Source: Aliarcobacter cibarius (GTDB lineage: Bacteria; Campylobacterota; Campylobacteria; Campylobacterales; Arcobacteraceae). Taken from it: a DNA stretch of 64,000 bases. Below, one piece after another: positions 18,443-26,979 of this stretch. The position numbers and the translations under genes are program-made. Within the stretch, counting starts at the first letter, position 1. Every line of letters begins with the position of its first letter. The stretch spans positions 1,438,587 to 1,502,586 of the forward strand of contig NZ_CP054051.1 in NCBI RefSeq assembly GCF_013372265.1. The letters run 5' to 3'. A model generated the notes under the pieces. That model ran no database searches. It worked only from the letters and a program-made list of their open reading frames with translations, and had not been told where the DNA came from.

Positions 18443-19522
18443 ATGTTAGATTTAAAACCTGAGATAAGAGATATTATTCTATTAGATAAAAAATATAAAA
18501 ATAAAGAAGAAGAGATTGATAATTTAATAATCAAAGTTTATAATTTATATACAGAAATAACGAGTTTTAAGCATATAAATTTTGATACTATAGATGAAAA
18601 TAGGATTCATGATTTAAACTACTTTTTAACTAAAGAACAAATAAATAGTATTCATTCTCTTCATTCTAATAATGATGATTTAGTAAATATCATATTAGGT
18701 ATATTTTCAATAATAAATGATATGCAAACAGTATCTTTAGAATTAGAAGAATATCGTTCAAAAAATCACATTTTAGAATCTATAGAACATGATATACAAA
18801 ATACGGATAAGCAAATAAATACACTAAAAAATGAATTAGAAAAAGCAAAAATATTGGATGATGAAAATCAAATATTAAAAATTGAATATGCTATAGGACT
18901 TTTTGAAGATTTTAAAATAGATAAAACAGATGCCCTTGCAAAATATAAAGGTTTTCTTGATTTGTTAGTACTATATAATTCTTTTAGTGAATCAGAAAAA
19001 GAAAAATCATATAAGCTAAATAAAGAAAAAAGTTATGAATACAACAAAAAAAATAGTGAATTTTTTACTAATAATATAGATTATTTTCATAGTATTTTTT
19101 ATATATTAAATGGATATTTATTAAATAGTAAAAAGATCTATAAATCTAGTGCTTTAAAAATATTTAACCATGTAAATAATAATCTAAAAATAAATAAAAA
19201 ACCTCTAACAGATAAAGTATCACACTTATTTGCAAGATTAGGCATAGATATAAATTTGGATTACAGAAAATCTCATAATGTTAGAAAAATATCAATTTAT
19301 CATGATTATACAATATACGACTATTCAACAAATAAAAAATATACAAATTTGTATATTTCAGAATTTAATTTATTAAATAAGTTATTGCATGGAGTAAAAA
19401 AAGGTTTAGAAGAAACTCCTTTAAAATTCAATAAAACAGAATTGGCTAAAAAAAATTTATATATTTCTAATATTAATAATTTTCAGAATATGTATCATCA
19501 ATTAAAATACGTTATAAACTAG
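18443..19522 (+). CDS. Orphan element protein, helical
   Basis: 359 residues with no family I recognise. It is rich in Asn, Lys, Ile and Leu, mostly helical, with a likely coiled coil around residues 100-150 (ESIEHDIQNTDKQINTLKN region), and no signal peptide or membrane helix. No clear ribosome-binding site precedes the ATG, so the start is uncertain. It is the first gene inside attL and is transcribed in the same direction as the replication genes. Confidence 0.55.
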   Translation: MLDLKPEIRDIILLDKKYKNKEEEIDNLIIKVYNLYTEITSFKHINFDTIDENRIHDLNYFLTKEQINSIHSLHSNNDDLVNIILGIFSIINDMQTVSLELEEYRSKNHILESIEHDIQNTDKQINTLKNELEKAKILDDENQILKIEYAIGLFEDFKIDKTDALAKYKGFLDLLVLYNSFSESEKEKSYKLNKEKSYEYNKKNSEFFTNNIDYFHSIFYILNGYLLNSKKIYKSSALKIFNHVNNNLKINKKPLTDKVSHLFARLGIDINLDYRKSHNVRKISIYHDYTIYDYSTNKKYTNLYISEFNLLNKLLHGVKKGLEETPLKFNKTELAKKNLYISNINNFQNMYHQLKYVIN

Positions 19523-19594
19523 TAATTACTGTACATTCTTAAAAAACTTCGCAAATTTTCCTGAAATTCTGGAAAAAAACTACCAATATTTCAT

Positions 19595-19679
19595 TTACAT
19601 TTTTGTAATAATTCCTTCGTTGCAACATAAAACACTAATCGATTAGTTAGATACGAGATAAGTTGCTGAAATATTTCAG
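19595..19679. promoter_or_regulatory. Cluster of palindromes upstream of the SSB-like gene
   Basis: Four palindromic sites in 85 bases: TTACA-tttt-TGTAA (19595-19608), GTTGCAAC (19619-19626), ACTAATCGATTAGT (19634-19647, perfect) and CTGAAATATTTCAG (19666-19679, perfect). The 191-base gap 19523-19713 has no gene. The cluster may be an operator region or part of a replication origin for the following rep operon. Confidence 0.45.
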
Positions 19680-19713
19680 TCAATCAAATTAAATATATAA
19701 CTAAAGGAAAATT

Positions 19714-19980
19714 ATGAACGTTATAGTACAAGGTCAATTAATAAATATTTTTAAGACTGCAGATTTTACTAATAAAGAAACTGGTGAAACAAAAGAAGGA
19801 AAAGTAAAACTTCAATTAATGTGTCAAACTATTTTAAATAACAATGAAAGAAAAAATGAGTTATTTGACATTACGATTCCTAACAACAAGTTAGTTGATT
19901 TCGAAAATAAAATTGGTGAGCAAGTTGATGTTAAGTGTTCTTTCTTTGCTAGTGGTAATATTACCTTCTTTGGTATTTAG
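19714..19980 (+). CDS. Small SSB-like protein of the element
   Basis: 88 residues, beta-rich (MNVIVQGQLINIF, GKVKLQLMCQT, VDVKCSFFASGNITFF). Size, beginning and position just before a rolling-circle initiator resemble the single-strand-binding proteins of filamentous phages and related elements. This is a fold-level resemblance judged by eye, not a confirmed family. AAAGGA precedes the ATG by 7 bases. Confidence 0.5.
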   Translation: MNVIVQGQLINIFKTADFTNKETGETKEGKVKLQLMCQTILNNNERKNELFDITIPNNKLVDFENKIGEQVDVKCSFFASGNITFFGI

Positions 19981-19989
19981 TACCATTTA

Positions 19990-20034
19990 GGGCTTTGCCC
20001 GTCTAGGTGAAGGGGGTATTTAGTAACACCCCTT
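19990..20034. other. Two GC-rich hairpins between ssb-like and rep genes
   Basis: GGGC-ttt-GCCC (19990-20000) and AAGGGGGT / ACCCCTT (20010-20017 and 20028-20034, one bulged G) stand out in very AT-rich DNA. No T-run follows, so they do not look like simple terminators. Such hairpins are common as single-strand or double-strand origins in rolling-circle replicons; that role is inferred. Confidence 0.4.
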
Positions 20035-20068
20035 TCTAAACGTAAAAATAAAAATATTAGAGGAAAAA

Positions 20069-21418
20069 ATGACTGATACTAAAATACTAAGTGGTATTGA
20101 TTCACTATATTATTTTTGTGAATCAAATCAAAATTATGATGATTTATATCTAGAGGTTTTAGACCAACTAGAAAATCAAAGAGGAAAGTTTTTAAAAAAA
20201 GATATTGCCTTTGAAAACAAAGATTTAATTATTACAATTAATGATACTCCACTAATATTTCTTGGAGTTGCAGAAGGATTTCATTGGTTTAAAGATATGA
20301 ATGATAATTTTAAAATTGGTTTCAAAGATAAATTTAAAAACAGAAGTTTAAATGACATTAGAGTTCAACTTCTAGCATTTAGCATATATACTATTGGAAT
20401 AAAAAGCATTATTGAATTTATAAATAATATTTTACTAAAAGATTATATAACTAGCTACTTTCCAATAACTAGAGCAGATTTAAATGTTTTTATTCAAAGT
20501 GATTTATCATTTATTACTAAAGAGATGTTTGTTACTAGAAAAAGAAAGTATGCAACAATTAGTGAAATTGGAAGTGCAAATACAACTGAAACTATTTACA
20601 TTGGCAAAGAGCCTTTTAAATTAAGGATTTACAATAAAACTTTAGAGTTAAAAAAATCAAGTAAAAAAGATTTAATGAATGAATATTTTTTAAATAATGA
20701 TTTTGACATTACTAAACCAATATTTAATATTGAATTTGAGCTACATAGAACACATTTAAAACAATTTAATATAAGTACTATTGAAGATTTATTTTTAAAT
20801 GCAGAAAACCTATTTAAACAATCAATGGAAGATATTAGATTAGTAGATATTTCAAACATTACAGAGAAAGACATTCAGAACAACACAAAAAACAGAGCAG
20901 AAACTTTACCTATATGGAATTACATAAAAGAGAATTATAAAATAGATTCTTTCTTGCAAAATCAATTACCACTTGAAAGAGTGAAAAGAAATATATTAGT
21001 TTATAGTGAACAAAAATTTGAAATTGAATATATTGGAATAATTAGAAAAGCATATATAAATAATTTACCATTAACAGATGACTATTTAAAAGATTTATAT
21101 TATAAAGCAAAAGATACTTTAACTAAAAAGACAACAATTACACAACTAAAAAAAGATTATATTTTAGTTGATTTTATAGATGAAAATAAAAATGAAAAAG
21201 AAGAATTTAGACTTTTAAATAATGGTGATTTAATAAAACCAATTAGACCAAATAAAATAGTTTCAAATTTAAATGATTATGAATTATTGGTATATCTTGA
21301 CAAAACAGAAACTAGAAAGAATCTTTCAAAAATAGATGAAAGTATCCACTATGTGGCACATAAAGAAGCTCTAAAAAGAGGATTAATAAAAAATTATAAA
21401 GGAGAAGAATTAATATGA
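20069..21418 (+). CDS. Replication initiation protein, Rep_trans/RstA-like
   Basis: 449 residues. The segment ITRADLNVF (133-141) and the strand pair TIYIGKEPFKLRIYNKTLE (175-193), followed by IEFELHRTHL, match the pattern of the Rep_trans (replication initiation factor) family, which includes RstA of CTX phage and plasmid/ICE rolling-circle initiators. It would nick the element's origin and start rolling-circle replication after excision. AGAGGAAAAA precedes the ATG. The last 4 bases overlap the start of the HTH gene. Confidence 0.65.
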   Translation: MTDTKILSGIDSLYYFCESNQNYDDLYLEVLDQLENQRGKFLKKDIAFENKDLIITINDTPLIFLGVAEGFHWFKDMNDNFKIGFKDKFKNRSLNDIRVQLLAFSIYTIGIKSIIEFINNILLKDYITSYFPITRADLNVFIQSDLSFITKEMFVTRKRKYATISEIGSANTTETIYIGKEPFKLRIYNKTLELKKSSKKDLMNEYFLNNDFDITKPIFNIEFELHRTHLKQFNISTIEDLFLNAENLFKQSMEDIRLVDISNITEKDIQNNTKNRAETLPIWNYIKENYKIDSFLQNQLPLERVKRNILVYSEQKFEIEYIGIIRKAYINNLPLTDDYLKDLYYKAKDTLTKKTTITQLKKDYILVDFIDENKNEKEEFRLLNNGDLIKPIRPNKIVSNLNDYELLVYLDKTETRKNLSKIDESIHYVAHKEALKRGLIKNYKGEELI

Positions 21419-21675
21419 ATTTAGACAATAACAAAGAACTTATTTTAACAATGATACAAACACTAATTTCAAAATATGGATTACTACTAAATTCTAATCA
21501 AACTGCCGAAGTATTAGGTATTAGTAGCAGAACACTAGATGAAAGGAGAAAATCTTGCTCTGACTGTCCCAATTATATTGAAGGAAATGGGAAAAAAAGT
21601 TTTATGTTCCCAGTACAAAATATAGTTGAGTATCAATTAAAGAAATCTCAACAATCCGTAAAAACAATATTCTGA
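21415..21675 (+). CDS. Small HTH protein, excisionase/AlpA-like
   Basis: 86 residues. NSNQTAEVLGISSRTLDERRK is a MerR/AlpA-type helix-turn-helix, followed by a wing-like segment (KKSFMFPVQNIVEYQLKK). Such proteins act as excisionases or transcription activators of integrated elements. The ATGA overlap with the rep gene indicates coupled translation. Confidence 0.65.
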   Translation: MNLDNNKELILTMIQTLISKYGLLLNSNQTAEVLGISSRTLDERRKSCSDCPNYIEGNGKKSFMFPVQNIVEYQLKKSQQSVKTIF

Positions 21676-21693
21676 TAGGATTCTTCCTACCAG
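21672..21693 (+). terminator. Hairpin after the rep-HTH operon
   Basis: CTG-a-TAGGA, loop TTCT, TCCTA-c-CAG gives a short imperfect stem right after the HTH stop, followed by A/T-rich sequence. It lies between convergent genes. Confidence 0.4.
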
Positions 21694-21719
21694 AAAAAAC
21701 AATATTTCTTTTAATTTAA

Positions 21720-22664
21720 CTACTTAAAAAGCCCTTTCAAATCACTAAAATTTTTTTGAAATTTAGGCATAACAGAATTTAACTCTTTGATGCAACTATT
21801 CATATCATTAGAAGTGTAACATTTACTATTGTTTTTTAAAGATTTTGATAATTCTTTTATCGTAAAACCCATAATAAATAAATCTTCATTAAGTGCACTA
21901 ATTTCTTTTTTATCAATTAAATCAATTATATTATTGGTTTTTTCTTCAATAACAGCATCAAGTGGTTTACAATTATTTAAAATTGCGCTACCCATAACCA
22001 TAGAAGACTTTTCACAAAATAATTTTATTTTATCTTTTTTTGAAAGCTTTGAAACCCATTCAATATACTCTTTTTCAATATAAGCTTTAGGAGGCATAAA
22101 CTGATTTGTTCCACCTTTTAAATCTAAATAAATAGAATCAAAAGCATCTTTAGAAATTCTTGATACTTCTCCTGAAACTACAATATCTTTATTTTTATAT
22201 TTTAAATCAGCCCCAACTTCATTTTTCTCATAATCTAATTGAATATCATTTGATGTGGCAGCAATGTGAGTTCTTTTTGAATTATAATATTCTTTAAAAA
22301 TTGAGATAGGTTCATTTCCTTGTAAAAAAAATGTTAATTCTTCTTTTATCATAAAATTTAAAATTTTTGTTTCATTATCAGTAAATAAAGATTTATATTT
22401 TTTATCCTCATAATCATTAATAATTTTACAAGATTCTTCATTTCCTAGCTTACAAGCTTTTTTGTGCAATAATATTCCTATAAAAACATTTGCTTTATCA
22501 CTAGATAAGTCAAAATAAATATTTCCTAATGAATTGCATGCTATTGCATCTCCTGAATTACAAGCATTTATTATTTTTTTATCTTCTTCTACCTTCTTTT
22601 TAACTTGCTGATTAGCAAATAATGAATTTATAAATATTAAAATCATCAATAAAAAATATTTCAT
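21720..22664 (-). CDS. Exported element protein with Sel1-like N-terminal region
   Basis: 314 residues with a clear signal peptide (MKYFLLMILIFINSLFAN). Residues 30-75 contain Cys-rich alpha-hairpin units (ACNSLGNIYFD, HKKACKLGNEESC) like Sel1/TPR repeats of periplasmic Campylobacterota proteins. The remainder is unrecognised. It is cargo on the element; a periplasmic effect on host or competing phage is speculation. Confidence 0.6.
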   Translation of the reverse strand: MKYFLLMILIFINSLFANQQVKKKVEEDKKIINACNSGDAIACNSLGNIYFDLSSDKANVFIGILLHKKACKLGNEESCKIINDYEDKKYKSLFTDNETKILNFMIKEELTFFLQGNEPISIFKEYYNSKRTHIAATSNDIQLDYEKNEVGADLKYKNKDIVVSGEVSRISKDAFDSIYLDLKGGTNQFMPPKAYIEKEYIEWVSKLSKKDKIKLFCEKSSMVMGSAILNNCKPLDAVIEEKTNNIIDLIDKKEISALNEDLFIMGFTIKELSKSLKNNSKCYTSNDMNSCIKELNSVMPKFQKNFSDLKGLFK

Positions 22665-22704
22665 CTTAACTTCCTATACATTTTAAATGTTCAATCTAAA
22701 GTTC

Positions 22705-22736
22705 ATCTAGATATTTATTTATCTAGATATTTATTT
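22705..22736. repeat. 16-bp tandem duplication
   Basis: ATCTAGATATTTATTT occurs twice head to tail (22705-22720, 22721-22736) in the gap between the nuclease and exported-protein genes. The second copy overlaps the nuclease stop. Confidence 0.7.
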
Positions 22737-23802
22737 ATATTTTTTCACTATCTAATCTATTTACAATAGCTAAGATTTCATTTTTATATTTATAAATATC
22801 TTCAACTTTATCTAGTGTAAATTTTTCTTCTTTTTTGTCTTCAATATGTAAAGATAGATATTTTTGTCTAGTATTAAACATTAATCTACAAATCCATTTT
22901 CTATTATTATCATCTAATAAAATTCCAAAATAGCTTTTTGTATCTCTTGCAAATATTCTTTCTAATCCTAATTTTTCTGCTATTATTGATTTAACAATAA
23001 AGAATCCTTGTAATTCTTCTTCTGTTGTTTCTATTCCACTATCTTCTACAACTATTTCCGCTTGTTCTTGATTATCATTTATTTCAACAGTTAGTTTACT
23101 TTTCAAAGAATTTATTTTATCGTGAGCCATATCCATAACAATTTCGCTAAATGCTGTTTTTACATAGGCTTTAAATTCATCTAAAATATTTTGTCTTAAA
23201 GCTTTTTCTGTTAATTTTGAAGCAAATATTCTTACAAATTCTTCACTAGGATTTTTTACTTCTTCTTTAAAAATATTTTTAATGGCACTAACATATTTTT
23301 TAGTTTCAGCACTTGTAAGTATTTTATTTATATCCAAATTTGTACTTGTAAATTTTTCAAGTTCTCTTAAATCTCTATCTTTCATATTTAATATATTAAA
23401 TGTAAAAAATGGTGTTGTATCCATTTTATTCGGTTTTTCTAAATCTGTAAAAAATCTATATTCAATACCATTTGTAAGAATTGCAAATCTTGATTCAGTA
23501 ACAGTAAAATATCTTTCTAATTGAGTTGCGTGAATATCTAAATTTTCTGTATGAGATTTTGCTTCAATTAAAATAAGTGGTTGGTTATTGTGCATAATCG
23601 CATAATCAACTTTTTCATTTTTCTTTTTACTTATATCAGCAGTAAATTCAGGTACAACAACAGTTGGATTAAAAATATCATATCCTAACGCACTAATAAA
23701 TGGCATAATAAAAGAGTGTTTTGTTGCTTCTTCGGTTAAAACATTATCTTTTAAACCAATAATTCTTTGAGATAATTCTTGTAATTTTATAGATAGTTCC
23801 AT
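22735..23802 (-). CDS. PD-(D/E)XK nuclease-domain protein (HsdR-N-like)
   Basis: 355 residues. The N-terminal half resembles the type I restriction HsdR N-terminal nuclease domain: VPEFTAD, Asp66 in VDYAIM, Glu80 and Lys82 in LILIEAKS, and Gln94 in HATQLERYF. The C-terminal domain (about 260-350) is a conserved module in these stand-alone proteins. No methyltransferase or specificity subunit lies nearby. It may be a defence nuclease carried by the element, or act in its replication; the activity is inferred from the motif. Confidence 0.7.
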   Translation of the reverse strand: MELSIKLQELSQRIIGLKDNVLTEEATKHSFIMPFISALGYDIFNPTVVVPEFTADISKKKNEKVDYAIMHNNQPLILIEAKSHTENLDIHATQLERYFTVTESRFAILTNGIEYRFFTDLEKPNKMDTTPFFTFNILNMKDRDLRELEKFTSTNLDINKILTSAETKKYVSAIKNIFKEEVKNPSEEFVRIFASKLTEKALRQNILDEFKAYVKTAFSEIVMDMAHDKINSLKSKLTVEINDNQEQAEIVVEDSGIETTEEELQGFFIVKSIIAEKLGLERIFARDTKSYFGILLDDNNRKWICRLMFNTRQKYLSLHIEDKKEEKFTLDKVEDIYKYKNEILAIVNRLDSEKI

Positions 23803-23960
23803 AATTTTCCTTTGTGTATTGAGTATTGTGTATTACTTAAATTATACCTTAAAGAAAAAAATAATCAAATCAAATTTTCTATTTTTATTTATAAAAATAA
23901 TTTATTGACAAAAAAGTAACTCAAATTTATATCATTATTATTTATAATATATACTCTACA

Positions 23961-25067
23961 TTATAAACTAATTAAAGTTTTTGTTAATCTAATAACCTCA
24001 TCTTCTCCATTACTTTTACTTAATTTAGCATATCGCATTGTAGTCTTAATATCACTATGATTCATTAATTTTTTTATTGTTAATATTGGTGTATTGTTAA
24101 TTGCTAAATGTGATGCAAATGTGTGTCTTAGAGTATGAATAACAACTTTATCTTGTGCAGTTAAATTTTTAACTTTATTATTAAATAATTCATCAAATAT
24201 TGGTTGTAGTTGCCTATAATAATATTGATTCATATAATTTTCAATTTTTGTATTTTGGAATATAAAATCATTATCTTTTTTGTTGATAGACTCTATAAAT
24301 AACTTAATTTCTGCATATAAATCTTTATCTATAAATCCATAATATTCACTTTCATTTTTAAAGTCATATAATCTTATTGTTCCATTTTCTTTAAAATCGT
24401 TAACTTTTATATTACATAGTGTTTGGAGTCTTCCTCCTGTTGAAAGTCCAAGTATTACAAAATAGTATAATAGCTTATCATTTTCCAATCTTTTTTTTAA
24501 TATTTTAATTTCTTCAAGTTCTAAATAACGAAGTCTTGTGTTATCTATTTTTATATTTCTTACAAACTTGCAAGGATTTTTATCAAGTAATTCATTTTCT
24601 ATTGCCCAGTTAAATATTGCGTTTAATTGCCCTATAACAAAATTTACTGAAGCTGGTGATAATTTATCTGAAAGCTCTTTTTGAATTTTGTTTATTTGTT
24701 CCTTTGTAATTTTATTTAATGGTATATCCCCTAATGTATTTTGTATATGTTTTTCAACTCTTGCTCTAGTTCCTTTATTTCGTTTATTATGCAAAGCTTT
24801 TTCATCAAAAAAATTTTTAGCTACTTCATTGAGTGTTTCTGCTTTTCTTTTAGCTACTTCTGGTAAATCTTCGCCTAATCTCATTTTAGTATTAATTTCA
24901 TTTCTTTTTTGATGACATAATTGTTCTCTTACTCCTTCACTATGCAATCCAATTTTAAGCCATACTTTCTTATTATTTTCTTTATAAGTTATATAATATG
25001 CTTTATCACTATTTTTTAAAGTTTGATAATAAACACCTAAATATCTTTTAGATTTAAAACGTGCCAT
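23961..25067 (-). CDS. Tyrosine recombinase (integrase) of the aroE element
   Basis: 368 residues. Catalytic residues are visible: Arg213 (TGGRLQTL), a likely Lys237, His311 and Arg314 in HTLRH, His337 and nucleophile Tyr346 (TMRYAKL). The N-terminus (1-60) is an arm-type DNA-binding domain (AYYITYKENNKKVWLKIG) and 75-165 is the core-binding domain. It lies beside attR and reads inward, the usual place for an integrase that targets a gene 3' end. The gap 23803-23960 holds no gene. Confidence 0.92.
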   Translation of the reverse strand: MARFKSKRYLGVYYQTLKNSDKAYYITYKENNKKVWLKIGLHSEGVREQLCHQKRNEINTKMRLGEDLPEVAKRKAETLNEVAKNFFDEKALHNKRNKGTRARVEKHIQNTLGDIPLNKITKEQINKIQKELSDKLSPASVNFVIGQLNAIFNWAIENELLDKNPCKFVRNIKIDNTRLRYLELEEIKILKKRLENDKLLYYFVILGLSTGGRLQTLCNIKVNDFKENGTIRLYDFKNESEYYGFIDKDLYAEIKLFIESINKKDNDFIFQNTKIENYMNQYYYRQLQPIFDELFNNKVKNLTAQDKVVIHTLRHTFASHLAINNTPILTIKKLMNHSDIKTTMRYAKLSKSNGEDEVIRLTKTLISL

Positions 25068-25085
25068 TTTTGCCTCACTTTTTAT

Positions 25086-25102
25086 CTACCCTATTTCTAC
25101 CC
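25086..25102 (+). repeat. 17-bp terminal direct repeat, right (possible integrase arm site)
   Basis: Exact copy of 18381-18397, located just upstream of the integrase start. A related inverted sequence (TAGGGTA then GTAGAAAAAT) lies at 25182-25200, beside CCCTA-aata-TAGGG (25173-25186). They may be integrase binding sites and could also regulate the integrase. Confidence 0.5.
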
Positions 25103-25228
25103 TAATCTAGTATAATTATGTAAAAAAATGTATTTATATGCAAAAATTATACTCGTTATTAACTTTAAAAAGCCCTAAATATAGGGTATTTGTAGAAAAA
25201 TGTAAGTTATTAGAAAATATGCAGTAAA

Positions 25229-25336
25229 GAAGATATGCTTTTATATCAAGGTGTATTAGCATTTGAATATTTTACTAACACAAAAGCCGACAATAAGCTA
25301 ATTGAAGCAATGAGAAAAGGTTTAAAAGGAGAATAA
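25229..25336 (+). pseudogene. aroE: Displaced 3' end of host aroE (attR)
   Basis: Encodes EDMLLYQGVLAFEYF to RKGLKGE-stop, the last 35 codons of shikimate dehydrogenase, with no start or upstream part. It is the host's original gene end cut off by integration. Only one residue in the tail (Leu-Ile versus Leu-Val) and the final Ser differ from the active copy. Confidence 0.9.
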
Positions 25337-25347
25337 TCTCCTTTTAA
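25322..25347. terminator. Original aroE terminator, bidirectional
   Basis: TTAAAAGGAGA (25322-25332), loop ATAA, TCTCCTTTTAA (25337-25347): an 11-bp perfect stem. It serves the displaced aroE end and, on the other strand, the diguanylate cyclase gene ending at 25348. Confidence 0.65.
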
Positions 25348-26895
25348 TTATAATTCTACACTTAGCTTATTTCTACCAGCTTTTTTGGATAGATAAAGGG
25401 CATTATCAGCCTTTCTTATTAAATCATTCATTTCAATATTCTCATTAGGAATAGTACAAGAAATTCCTATACTTATTGTTACAACATTAGAAGTTTTAGA
25501 ATCTTCATGAGAAATTTTCAAGTTCTCAATTTCAACTCTTAATTTCTCACAAATTACCTTTGCATCTTCAATATTCGTATTTGGTAAAATACAAATAAAC
25601 TCCTCTCCTCCATATCTTGCTATAAAATCGTGTGATCTATTCAAATTATCATCTAAAACTCTAGCTACTTTTTTCAAACACTCATCTCCTGCTTGATGTC
25701 CATATCTATCATTGTATAATTTAAAATTATCAATATCAATCAAAACAATACACAAATTCTTTTTATTTCTTTGACAATATCTCCACTCTTTATCTAAAAA
25801 CTGATCAAAATATCTTCTATTTGCAATTTGTGTCATACTATCTATATATGCATATGTTTCGAGAATTTTTCGTTTTTCTTCTTCTTGCTCTATCTCTTTT
25901 ATTCTTGAAAAATATCTTTTTCTTTGAAGAAGATATAAACCAATAATTGAGCTTAAAATTAAAATAATCATCAATGCAACAACTATATAAATTTCAGTTC
26001 TTATATTCACGTATAAAGCATTTAAATCTCTACTAACAGTTATATATAAAGATGAATCAACATCAATATTTTGTGGGTTTACAGTATAAAATGCAACTAG
26101 TCTATTATCATTTGCTATAAAAGTTTTACCTTTATAAATACTATTTAACTTATTACCTAGTTTATGCTTATATAAAAAAGAATTCTCAGTATTAATTTTT
26201 ATACCTAAAACTTCATCTTTTTTTGGAGCCATTAAAAATAAAGTACCATCTCCATGAATAATTGAACTTCTCATATCATTTGCATAAAAAACAGATTCTA
26301 ATGTTTTCATTAACTGTAAAGGTTCAAATACAGCAAAAATAACCCCATTAAAATCTCCTTTTTCATCACTTAACATAAGTGCTAAATTTATAGTCCAAGC
26401 CCCTAATAGCGTTTTATATGGTCTATTTACGTAGAGTTTACCTTTTGAAGGATTATTTTTAATATTTGAAAAATATTCTCTACTTGAATAATTAAATCCT
26501 AAAATATCTTCTCTACTTGTTGCTATAACTTCTCCATTTTTATCAAGTGCAACAAAAGCTCTTAAATATGGTAAAACTTTTACATATGTTTTAAGATGTT
26601 CTTCTACATGATCTTTTGATTTTTTATCACTTAAACCATCTTTTTCTATTATTACTCTTGTAGATAATAATGCCTGCTCTATTGAATTAATTTGATTTAA
26701 TAAATTATCATTTAGAATTTTTGCTTGAGTTAATAATCTATCTTCTTCTCTTTTTAGAATATCTTCATTTTGATGAAATAACATAAAAGATACAAAAATA
26801 GATAAAATAAGAAGAAAAAATATAAGAAATATCCACTCAATAAAAAAGCTTTTTATATTAAAGCTTGAAAGCTGACTATCAGATCTATTATACAA
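25348..26895 (-). CDS. Diguanylate cyclase with extracellular Cache sensor
   Basis: 515 residues: membrane helix at about 17-38, a periplasmic dCache-type sensor (about 40-300), a second helix (about 305-325), then a GGDEF domain with the active signature GGEEF at 429-433 and an inhibitory I-site RxxD at 420-423. It should make cyclic di-GMP in response to an external small molecule, with product feedback inhibition. Confidence 0.88.
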   Translation of the reverse strand: MYNRSDSQLSSFNIKSFFIEWIFLIFFLLILSIFVSFMLFHQNEDILKREEDRLLTQAKILNDNLLNQINSIEQALLSTRVIIEKDGLSDKKSKDHVEEHLKTYVKVLPYLRAFVALDKNGEVIATSREDILGFNYSSREYFSNIKNNPSKGKLYVNRPYKTLLGAWTINLALMLSDEKGDFNGVIFAVFEPLQLMKTLESVFYANDMRSSIIHGDGTLFLMAPKKDEVLGIKINTENSFLYKHKLGNKLNSIYKGKTFIANDNRLVAFYTVNPQNIDVDSSLYITVSRDLNALYVNIRTEIYIVVALMIILILSSIIGLYLLQRKRYFSRIKEIEQEEEKRKILETYAYIDSMTQIANRRYFDQFLDKEWRYCQRNKKNLCIVLIDIDNFKLYNDRYGHQAGDECLKKVARVLDDNLNRSHDFIARYGGEEFICILPNTNIEDAKVICEKLRVEIENLKISHEDSKTSNVVTISIGISCTIPNENIEMNDLIRKADNALYLSKKAGRNKLSVEL

Positions 26896-26979
26896 ATGAT
26901 TACCTTGAATATGTAGTATTTTTCGTATTTTAACTAAAAATAATTAGATTTAAAATAAAGAGTATTTGTTGGATAAAAC

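Larger units (their letters stand above)
18259..25334. mobile_element. aroE-targeted integrative element, about 7 kb
   Basis: The segment is flanked by 106-bp direct copies of the aroE 3' end (18259-18364 and 25229-25334, 5 mismatches, offset 6,970 bases). Inside are an orphan protein, an SSB-like protein, a Rep_trans-type replication initiator and an HTH protein on the plus strand, then a periplasmic protein, a PD-(D/E)XK nuclease and a tyrosine integrase on the minus strand next to the right end. No phage coat, Zot-type ATPase, terminase, conjugation or relaxase genes are seen. The best description is a small rolling-circle integrative element, possibly a filamentous-phage satellite. Confidence 0.88.

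Noticed and set aside
18259-25334. The element as an integrative conjugative element
   Set aside because: No relaxase of the conjugative type, coupling protein or type IV secretion genes are present.
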